This document shows positions 54,594 to 62,208 of a stretch of DNA of 64,000 bases, one piece after another. The stretch is from Bradyrhizobium sp. NP1. Lineage in GTDB: Bacteria; Pseudomonadota; Alphaproteobacteria; Rhizobiales; Xanthobacteraceae. How positions within the stretch are numbered: the stretch's first letter is position 1; every line of letters begins with the position of its first letter. The stretch covers positions 5,186,001 through 5,250,000 of the forward strand of contig NZ_CP127385.1 in the NCBI RefSeq assembly GCF_030378205.1. The letters run 5' to 3'. The notes beneath the pieces are model-generated. The model was given only the letters and a program-made list of their open reading frames with translations. It was not told the origin of the DNA and did no database searches. Position numbers and translations under genes: made by a program.

Positions 54594-55061
54594 CGCGCCC
54601 GGTCGCGGCGCCGGCCGCTCGACCGCGAGCACGATGGCCGTGCCGAGCAGCAGCAGAAGCTCGGTCGCATGCAGCTTGAGCGCGGCCGGCTCTCCGGCCT
54701 GAGCCGCCAGCACCATTCCGGCAAAGCTGATCAGGCTGCCGATACCGAGCGCGATGCCTAGCGCCTCGTCGGAGCCGCCGTTCTCGCGCATGCGCGTGCG
54801 CGTCAGCAGCGCGACAAAGAGCGCGAAGAACGCGACGACGGTGAGGCGGCCGAGCGCAAGCAACCAGGCGGCGCGCATCGTGCTTAGGGCATTGAGCTGC
54901 AGGTGATCGCTGATGAAGAGCGCGAGCGAGATGTTGGGCCGCTCGTAAAGCCCGTGGACCGGCGAAACCATGATACGCAAGGCGTTCATGGTCCAGGTCG
55001 GGATGAAATAGGCCGCCAGCAGCACGCCGCTGATTGAACTGATCCGCCAGTGTTTCGTCAT
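54558..55061 (-). CDS. Hypothetical four-helix membrane protein
   Basis: A 167-residue protein with about four hydrophobic helices (ISGVLLAAYFIPTWTM, LTVVAFFALFVALLT, ALGIALGIGSLISFAGMVLA, LLLLLGTAIVLAV). The codon pattern agrees with coding. No family is recognised. Its 3' end overlaps pcaC by 36 nt in convergent orientation, so the last dozen codons are shared with the opposite strand. The 208 bp upstream hold no gene. Confidence 0.7.
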   Translation of the reverse strand: MTKHWRISSISGVLLAAYFIPTWTMNALRIMVSPVHGLYERPNISLALFISDHLQLNALSTMRAAWLLALGRLTVVAFFALFVALLTRTRMRENGGSDEALGIALGIGSLISFAGMVLAAQAGEPAALKLHATELLLLLGTAIVLAVERPAPRPGALLRQPELLHNA

Positions 55062-55269
55062 GTCGCTTCCCGCTGGCCCTGCGATTGTTCTGCGGCATCG
55101 CGGGCTCTGCGGACGACGTAAACAGCCTACACAGCCACCTTCAATTTAAACCTTTCGTTTACCTTAATCGGCCCCCGGTCCGGCAAGATCCGGAACAGAG
55201 CGGCACAAACAAAGGGCCCCGCCTCGCGGCGGAACCCTCTGCTCACTTCACTCGCTTGTTACGCCCGAA

Positions 55270-55398
55270 CTAGCGATCCTGGCCGGGTTGCTGTTGCTGC
55301 TGGCCCGGCTTCTGCTGCCCGCCGCCTTGCTGCTGCTGGCCGGGCTTCTGGCCGGGCTTCTGGTTCTGCTGGCCAGGATTCGGATTCTGACTGCTCAT
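55270..55398 (-). CDS. Small Gln/Pro/Gly-repeat protein
   Basis: A 42-residue protein made almost only of Gln, Pro, Gly, Asn and Lys, built from the unit KPGQQ. AAGGGAG lies 8 nt before the ATG at 55398, and similar short N-P-G-Q-rich proteins are common in Bradyrhizobium genomes. It is intrinsically disordered, and the function is unknown. The longer frame to 55476 has a non-repetitive N-terminus unlike the rest and no ribosome-binding site. Confidence 0.6.
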   Translation of the reverse strand: MSSQNPNPGQQNQKPGQKPGQQQQGGGQQKPGQQQQQPGQDR

Positions 55399-55647
55399 TC
55401 GGGGATCTCCCTTGTTGCCCCTAGCTTCAACCAACCGGCCGCCCCGCGATTGGTTGCCGTGGAACAGGGGTTCCACCGCACTTTATTGCCATCGGCGGCG
55501 GACCAACGTCGGAACTCACAACAAAAACAACTCTGTGCAAGGCGTCCTTCCTGCATCGGTTGCAGTTGCCGGGGCCGGTTCCAAGCTGTTAGAAAACGAA
55601 GCGACACGCCGCTCAAGGCTGCTGCCCGGGAGCCCTTGCCGCGTCGA
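55399..55647. other. Non-coding interval upstream of the liv operon
   Basis: With element E4 this makes a 425-bp gap before livH. No gene or clear promoter could be assigned. The liv promoter should lie here or within E4. Confidence 0.4.
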
Positions 55648-55812
55648 CCAGTGTGGCGGTTCAGAAGTCCGCATCATGTGGCCCACGAGCCCGTCATGCG
55701 AACCTCCGATCCAAAGCCACACTGGATCAATAAGTTGCTAGTGTCCTTCGATTCCGAAGTTCGCAAACGAGGGGCCCGCAGAATGATGCGAACTTCGGAA
55801 TCGGGACACTAG
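55648..55812. repeat. CTAG double-hairpin element, copy E4
   Basis: This 165-bp element has hairpin A CCAGTGTGG..CCACACTGG and hairpin B CTAGTGTCC..GGGACACTAG, linker ATCAATAAGTTG. The bulges are CAAAG in the 3' arm of A and TTC in the 5' arm of B. It ends 11 bp before the livH start codon, so it forms the operon's leader. Confidence 0.88.
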
Positions 55813-55823
55813 AAGCGGCAGCC

Positions 55824-56741
55824 ATGGACTATTTCGCCCAGCAACTGATCAATGGTCTCGTACTCGGCTCGATCTACGGGCTGATCGCGATCGGCTACAC
55901 CATGGTCTATGGCATCGTCGGCATGATCAATTTCGCCCATGGCGACATCTTCATGATCGGCGGCTTCATCGCGCTGATCTCGTTCCTGGTGCTGGTGTCG
56001 TTCGGGCTGACCGCGGTGCCTGTGATCCTGCTGCTCGTGCTTCTGGTGTCGATGGCAATCACCGCGCTCTACGGCTGGACGGTCGAGCGCATCGCCTACC
56101 GCCCGCTGCGGCATTCGTTCCGGCTCGCGCCGATGCTGTCGGCGATCGGCATGTCCTTCGTGCTGTCGAACTTCTCGCAGGTGGCGCAGGGCGCCCGGGT
56201 CAAGCCGGTGCCGCCGATCATCACCGGCGGCTACATGCTGCACGAGGGCGCCGGCGGCTTCGTGGTCCAGCTCTCCAATGTGCAGATCGTCGTCGTCCTC
56301 ACCACCGTCGTGCTGCTCGCGATCTTCACCTGGCTCGTGGCGCGCACTCGGCTCGGGCGCGACATGCGCGCCTGCGAGCAGGACCAGACCATGGCGGCGC
56401 TGCTCGGCGTCGACGTCGATCGCACCATCTCCATGACCTTCGTGATCGGGGCGGCGCTCGCCGCCGTCGCCGGCATGATGTACCTGCTCTATTACGGCCT
56501 GGTCGATTTCTTCATGGGTTTCGTCGCCGGCATCAAGGCGTTCACCGCCGCAGTCCTCGGCGGCATCGGCTCGCTGCCCGGCGCGATGCTGGGCGGGCTT
56601 GCGATCGGGCTGATCGAGACGCTGTGGTCGGCCTATTTCTCGGTCGAATACAAGGACGTCGCGGCCTTCTCGATCCTGATCGTCGTGCTGATCTTCCTGC
56701 CGACCGGCCTGCTCGGCCGGCCCGAGGTTGAAAAAGTTTGA
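55824..56741 (+). CDS. livH: Branched-chain amino-acid ABC transporter permease LivH
   Basis: A 305-residue permease with about eight helices and the LivH patterns QQLINGLVLGSIYGLIAIGYTMVYGIVGMINFAHG at the N-terminus and AFTAAVLGGIGSLPGAMLGGL (conserved loop contacting the ATPase) near the C-terminus. It imports branched-chain amino acids or similar compounds with LivM, LivG, LivF and the binding protein. It is the first gene of livHMGF, preceded by hairpin element E4. Confidence 0.95.
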   Translation: MDYFAQQLINGLVLGSIYGLIAIGYTMVYGIVGMINFAHGDIFMIGGFIALISFLVLVSFGLTAVPVILLLVLLVSMAITALYGWTVERIAYRPLRHSFRLAPMLSAIGMSFVLSNFSQVAQGARVKPVPPIITGGYMLHEGAGGFVVQLSNVQIVVVLTTVVLLAIFTWLVARTRLGRDMRACEQDQTMAALLGVDVDRTISMTFVIGAALAAVAGMMYLLYYGLVDFFMGFVAGIKAFTAAVLGGIGSLPGAMLGGLAIGLIETLWSAYFSVEYKDVAAFSILIVVLIFLPTGLLGRPEVEKV

Positions 56742-56752
56742 CCGGCGGGGGC

Positions 56753-58074
56753 GTGACAGCAACGGCCCCGGAGCGGACCGCGGTGCGGTCCGCGGGCGGC
56801 ACCCCGTTCATCCTGAAGAAGGCATTCCTGAGCGCCTTTGTCGCGCTGATACTGTTCTCGCTGATGGTCGGCATCCGTACCGAGGCCGGCCCCAGCGGGC
56901 AGCTGATCTACTGGACGCGGTTCGGCGAGCTCGCAAGCCTAGTCGCGGCGGTGTTCGGCGGCAGCATCGTGGTCGAGCTGCTGCGGCAATGGATCGGACC
57001 GGATGGCGCGGCGGCCCTGGTGCCGCAGCCGGTGCAGCGCATGACCGCCGCCGCCGGGCGGCTGGTCGCGCCGTTGCTGCTGATCTTCACGCTGCTGGTG
57101 CCGGTGATCTTCTACGACCAGCGCTACATCCTCGACCTTGCGATCCTCGTGCTCACCTATGTGATGCTGGGCTGGGGGTTGAACGTGGTGGTCGGGCTCG
57201 CCGGCCTGCTCGACCTCGGCTATGTCGCCTTCTACGCGGTCGGCGCCTATTCCTACGCGCTGCTCGCCACCAATTTCGGGCTGTCGTTCTGGGTCTGCCT
57301 GCCGCTCGCCGGCATCCTCGCCGCGTTCTGGGGCATGCTGCTCGGCTTTCCCGTGCTCCGGCTGCGCGGCGACTATCTCGCCATCGTCACGCTGGCCTTC
57401 GGCGAGATCATCCGCCTCGTCATCATCAACTGGCAGAGCCTGACCGGCGGGCCGAACGGCGTCTCCGGGATTCCGCGCCCGACCCTGTTCGGCATCCCGC
57501 TCACCCCCGGCGGCGATGGCCTCGCCGCCAAGCTCGGCATCGAGTTCTCGCCGACCCACCGCATCGTCTTCCTGTTTTACGTGATCCTGGCGATGGCGCT
57601 GCTCACCAATTGGGTGACGATCCGCCTGCGGCGCCTGCCGATCGGCCGCGCCTGGGAGGCGCTGCGCGAGGACGAGGTCGCCTGCCGCGCGCTCGGCATC
57701 AACACCACCACCACCAAGCTCACCGCATTCGCGACCGGCGCGATGTTCGGCGGGCTCGCTGGCGCCTTCTTCGCCACGAGGCAGGGCTTCATCTCGCCGG
57801 AATCCTTCACCTTCCAGGAATCCGCGCTGGTGCTCGCCATCGTCGTGCTCGGCGGCATGGGCTCACAGCTTGGCGTCGCGCTCGCGGCTCTCGCGATGAT
57901 CGGGGGCTTCGAGCTGTTCCGCGGGCTGGAGCAATACCGCATGCTGGTGTTCGGCATGGCCATGGTGCTCCTGATGATCTGGCGGCCGCGCGGCCTGATC
58001 GGCCATCGCGCCCCGACCGTGTATCTCAAGCAGGCCCAGGCGATCTCCTCCGACCTCGTCAAGGAGGGGCACGG

Positions 58075-58078
<4 letters not shown>
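56753..58078 (+). CDS. livM: Branched-chain amino-acid ABC transporter permease LivM
   Basis: A 441-residue permease with about ten helices. The signature region reads VMLGWGLNVVVGLAGLLDLGYVAFYAVGAY, with GDYLAIVTLAFGEIIRL and ESALVLAIVVLGGMGSQLG. The N-terminal 120 residues add two extra helices as in other alphaproteobacterial LivM. The start could be the GTG at 56753 or a TTG at 56738 overlapping the livH stop. It overlaps livG by 4 nt. Confidence 0.94.
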
Positions 58079-58908
<830 letters not shown>

Positions 58909-58935
58909 CCCCGGCTCGCAGCAACACCCCCCCAA

Positions 58936-58986
58936 CCTCCCCCTGCAAGGGGGAGGTCGACCGCGAAGCGGGCGGGAGGGGGTCAC
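58936..58986. repeat. CCTCCCCC-type palindrome, left cassette flank (copy d)
   Basis: A C/G-rich hairpin with a TGCAA apex is followed by a CGCGAAGCG dyad and GGAGGGGGTCAC. It is the inverted counterpart of the right flank at 59346. Confidence 0.85.
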
Positions 58987-59006
58987 GTTTCTCACGCACG
59001 CAGGCG

Positions 59007-59417
59007 ATGACGACGCGCACAAAGAAGTTGCGCAGCAACATGACAAATGCCGAATCTCGACTTTGGCAATCGCTCCGCCGCGATCAGCTCAACGGCCTTC
59101 ATTTTAGAAGGCAGCACCCGATCGGGCCGTTCACGCTCGACTTCTACTGCCCCAGCCTTCGGCTCGCAGTCGAAGTCGATGGCGGGCAGCATGCTGAACA
59201 GCGGAGGTTCGCTGATGAGCGTCGCACGCGCTGGCTCGCGGAAAGGAACATTGCGGTCGTCCGCTATTGGAACAACGACATCCACGAAAATCTGCAGGGA
59301 GTGCTTGCCGATCTTGTCGCGCAGCTCAAGAGGCGTTCGCACGAGGTGACCCCCTCCCCACCCCTCCCCCTTTCAGGGGGAGGGAGAACCCATGGCGATG
59401 AGGAGAGCGAGCCGTGA
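59007..59417 (+). CDS. DUF559 (Vsr-like, PD-(D/E)XK-type) nuclease-like protein
   Basis: A 136-residue protein with a complete DUF559 domain: RSNMTNAESRLWQSLRRDQL, FRRQHPIGPFTLDFYCP, and the acidic active-site strand LAVEVDGGQH, then TRWLAERNIAVVRYWNNDI. The family is related to Vsr endonucleases and predicted to cut DNA. The ATG at 59007 is chosen at the family N-terminus. The C-terminal 30 residues are translated from the right-flank palindrome and end in ESEP, mimicking the LivG end. Its TGA overlaps the livF GTG. Confidence 0.88.
   Translation: MTTRTKKLRSNMTNAESRLWQSLRRDQLNGLHFRRQHPIGPFTLDFYCPSLRLAVEVDGGQHAEQRRFADERRTRWLAERNIAVVRYWNNDIHENLQGVLADLVAQLKRRSHEVTPSPPLPLSGGGRTHGDEESEP
59346..59383. 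repeat. CCTCCCCC-type palindrome, right cassette flank (copy e)
   Basis: GTGACCCCCTCC is followed by a C/G hairpin with a TTTCA apex. It is the inverse complement of the left flank pattern and lies inside the 3' end of the DUF559 frame. Confidence 0.85.
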
Positions 59418-60145
59418 CCGCGCTGCTCGCGATCCGCGGCGTGCGCGCCGCCTACGGCAAGATCGAGGCGCTCAAGGGCGTCGATCTCGAGATCAATGCC
59501 GGCGAGATCGTCGCGCTGATCGGCGCCAACGGCGCCGGCAAGTCGACGTTGATGATGACGATCTTCGGACGTCCCCGCGCGCGCACCGGGCAGATCCTGT
59601 TCGACGGCGCTGACATCACCGGCGTGTCGACGCATCAGATCGCAAGGCTGCGCATCGCGCAGTCGCCGGAAGGGCGCCGGATCTTCCCGCGCATGAGCGT
59701 GGCGGAAAACCTGCAGATGGGCGCCGATGCCACCGACGCCAGCGAGCAGGATCGCATCGTCACGCTCGACCGCGTGCTGGCCCTGTTTCCGCGGCTCAGG
59801 GAACGCATGACCCAGCGCGGCGGCACGCTGTCCGGCGGCGAGCAGCAGATGCTGGCGATCGCGCGCGCGCTGATGAGCCGCCCTCGCCTTTTGCTCCTGG
59901 ACGAGCCGTCGCTCGGCCTGGCGCCGCTGATCGCCCGGCAGATCTTCGACGCGATCCGGACCCTCAACCGCCAGGACGGACTGACCGTGCTGATCGTCGA
60001 GCAGAACGCCAACCATGCGCTCAAGCTCGCCCATCGCGGCTATGTCATGGTCAATGGCCTGATCACACTGTCCGGAACCGGGGCCGAACTGCTGCAGCGG
60101 CCGGAAATCCGCGCCGCCTATCTCGAAGGCGGCCGGCGGGGATAG
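59414..60145 (+). CDS. livF: Branched-chain amino-acid ABC transporter ATPase LivF
   Basis: A 243-residue ATPase with Walker A GANGAGKST, the Q-loop region IAQSPEGRRIFPRMSVAENL, signature LSGGEQQMLAIARAL, Walker B LLLLDEPSLGLAP and switch region VLIVEQNANHAL. The GTG at 59414 overlaps the DUF559 stop exactly as it must once have overlapped livG. It completes the LivG/LivF ATPase pair. Confidence 0.95.
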   Translation: MTALLAIRGVRAAYGKIEALKGVDLEINAGEIVALIGANGAGKSTLMMTIFGRPRARTGQILFDGADITGVSTHQIARLRIAQSPEGRRIFPRMSVAENLQMGADATDASEQDRIVTLDRVLALFPRLRERMTQRGGTLSGGEQQMLAIARALMSRPRLLLLDEPSLGLAPLIARQIFDAIRTLNRQDGLTVLIVEQNANHALKLAHRGYVMVNGLITLSGTGAELLQRPEIRAAYLEGGRRG

Positions 60146-60306
60146 AGCGGGCGCTGCGGCAAGATGCTGCGAATGGATAGCGCTCCTGCCCGAAAATTGC
60201 CGATGACTTGGCGCTAAAATCATCCGACAATGACCGGGAATTTCCACCCCGTTCGCCCGGTATTGACCCGAGTGACAGACCCTCTGAACACCTGCGAGGA
60301 CCCCTC

Positions 60307-61425
60307 ATGAAATCATTGAAGCTCATCGGCCTGGCGCTCGGCGCCTCGGTCGCGCTGTCGGCGAGTGCGTTCGCGCAGGACATCAGGATCGCGGTCGCCG
60401 GCCCCATGACGGGCAGCGAATCGGCATTCGGCCGGCAGATGAAGAACGGCGCCGAAATGGCCGTGGACGACCTCAATGCCGCGGGCGGTGTGCTCGGCAA
60501 GAAGCTCGCGCTCGAGGTCGGCGACGACGCCTGCGATCCCAAGCAGGCGCGTTCGATCGCCGAAAAGCTCTCCGGGATGAAGATTCCGTTCGTCGCCGGC
60601 CACTTCTGCTCGTCATCCTCGATCCCGGCGTCGGAGGCCTATGCCGACGGCAACACGCTGCAGATCACGCCAGCCTCGACCAACCCGTTGTTCACCGAGC
60701 GCAAGCTCTGGAACGTGGCGCGGGTCTGCGGCCGCGACGACCAGCAGGGCCTTGTCGCCGCCGACTACATCATGAAGAATTTCAAGGGCAAGAACGTCGC
60801 GATCCTCAACGACAAGACGACCTACGGCAAGGGCCTGGCCGACGAGACCAAGAAGGCGCTCAACAAGGCCGGCTTCACCGAAAAGATGTTCGAGTCCTAC
60901 AACAAAGGCGACAAGGACTTTAACTCGATCGTGTCGCGCCTGAAGCGCGATAACATCGATCTGGTCTATGTCGGCGGCTATCACCAGGAGGCAGGGCTGA
61001 TCCTGCGCCAGATGCGCGACCAGGGCCTGCAGACGATACTGATGGCGGGCGACGCCATGAACGACAAGGAGTTCGCTTCCATCACCGGCCCCGCCGCCGA
61101 AGGAACCCTGTTCACCTTCGGACCCGATCCGCGCAACAAGCCGACCGCCAAGGCGATCGTCGAGAAGTTCAAGGCCAAGGGCATCGATCCCGAGGGCTAC
61201 ACCCTCTACACCTACGCGGCGATGCAGATCTGGTCGCAGGCCGCCGCGAAGGCCGGCACGACCGACCCGAAGAAGGTGATGGATACCATCAAGGCCGGCG
61301 ACTGGGACACCGTGCTCGGCAAGCTCGGCTTTGATGCCAAGGGCGACATCAAGGCGATCGACTACGTCGTGTACAAGTGGGACGCCAAGGGCAACTACGC
61401 CGAGATCAATCCGAAGGGATCATGA
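60307..61425 (+). CDS. Branched-chain amino-acid ABC transporter substrate-binding protein (LivK-like)
   Basis: A 372-residue periplasmic protein with a signal peptide (MKSLKLIGLALGASVALSAS, cleavage after AFA-Q) and the type I periplasmic binding fold: IRIAVAGPMTGSESAFGRQM, VAGHFCSSSSIPASEAYAD, VGGYHQEAGLILRQMRDQG. The ATG at 60307 follows GAGGA. It captures the ligand for LivHMGF. It lies 161 bp after livF with its own likely promoter or processing site. Confidence 0.94.
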   Translation: MKSLKLIGLALGASVALSASAFAQDIRIAVAGPMTGSESAFGRQMKNGAEMAVDDLNAAGGVLGKKLALEVGDDACDPKQARSIAEKLSGMKIPFVAGHFCSSSSIPASEAYADGNTLQITPASTNPLFTERKLWNVARVCGRDDQQGLVAADYIMKNFKGKNVAILNDKTTYGKGLADETKKALNKAGFTEKMFESYNKGDKDFNSIVSRLKRDNIDLVYVGGYHQEAGLILRQMRDQGLQTILMAGDAMNDKEFASITGPAAEGTLFTFGPDPRNKPTAKAIVEKFKAKGIDPEGYTLYTYAAMQIWSQAAAKAGTTDPKKVMDTIKAGDWDTVLGKLGFDAKGDIKAIDYVVYKWDAKGNYAEINPKGS

Positions 61426-61447
61426 CAACGCCGGCGATTTGATTGCG

Positions 61448-61475
61448 ACGCCCCGGGCTCACCCGGGGCGTTCTG
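61448..61475 (+). terminator. Rho-independent terminator of the liv operon
   Basis: A 10-bp stem, ACGCCCCGGG/CCCGGGGCGT, with a 4-nt loop is followed by TCTGCTTTTT. It lies 22 bp after the binding-protein gene and just before the end of the convergent response-regulator gene. Confidence 0.8.
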
Positions 61476-61480
61476 CTTTT

Positions 61481-61885
61481 TCAGACTACGGCGCCCTGCG
61501 CGAGCGCGCCGCCGGTCTCGCGACGGCTGTTGGCGCAGGCCTGCGTGATGGCATGGATCAGGTCGTTCGGACGAAACGGCTTTTGCAGGCAGATGACGTC
61601 GCCGAGATCGGGCGATTGCGACACGAAATCCAGCGCCGTCATCCCGGAAATGGCGACCACCGGCAGGCCCGGAACCCGTTCCCGCATCATCGTGATGAGA
61701 TCGACGCCGCTCGTCCCCTGCAGGAAGATGTCGACGATTGCCACGTCGAAGGTCGCGCCCTCGAACGCCTGCAGCGCCGCCGCGGCGCTCGCCGCCTCGA
61801 TGATCGCGAAACGATGGACCCGCAACACGATCGAGATCATGGTGCGGACGTCCGCCTGGTCGTCGACGACGAGGGCGCGAAGCAT
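61481..61885 (-). CDS. Single-domain response regulator (CheY-like receiver)
   Basis: A 134-residue receiver domain with the acidic pair D8/D9, phosphorylation site Asp52 (VAIVDIFL), Ser80 and Lys102 in LQKPFRP. It has no output domain, so it should act by protein contact or as a phosphate sink. It is divergent from a histidine kinase 323 bp away, its probable partner. The interval 61886-62208 holds the two promoters and a tandem repeat. Confidence 0.92.
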   Translation of the reverse strand: MLRALVVDDQADVRTMISIVLRVHRFAIIEAASAAAALQAFEGATFDVAIVDIFLQGTSGVDLITMMRERVPGLPVVAISGMTALDFVSQSPDLGDVICLQKPFRPNDLIHAITQACANSRRETGGALAQGAVV

Positions 61886-62146
61886 GAAGGTTTCTCCCGG
61901 ACCGAGGCGGCTTTTGCGCCGAGCCTAGCGCGGAAATTCCGAAACCCGGCCCGGACGCGCCCAAATATTCCTCGCCTCAGTAAAGGGTCGGTTACCCGCG
62001 AACGCACTTTCGCGCGCGGCCGGTTCAGGTAATATCTAACCTTGGACTGCGCCGGCACCCCGAAAGCCATTGGCGGAACGCGTCAATTGCCCGATCCGCC
62101 CGCTATGGACGGGCGAGGAATACGGTACTCTACCGGGTGCGAATCT

Positions 62147-62190
62147 GTTGCGTGCAATGCCAAATGACGTTGCGTGCAATCCCAAATAAC
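62147..62190. promoter_or_regulatory. Tandem 22-bp direct repeat upstream of the kinase gene
   Basis: Two copies (62147-62168 and 62169-62190) differ at two positions and each contain the dyad TTGC-GT-GCAA. The 22-bp period equals two helical turns, as expected of paired operator sites on one DNA face. The repeat ends 18 bp before the kinase start codon. Confidence 0.6.
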
Positions 62191-62208
62191 AGCGCATTCG
62201 AGGCCGGG

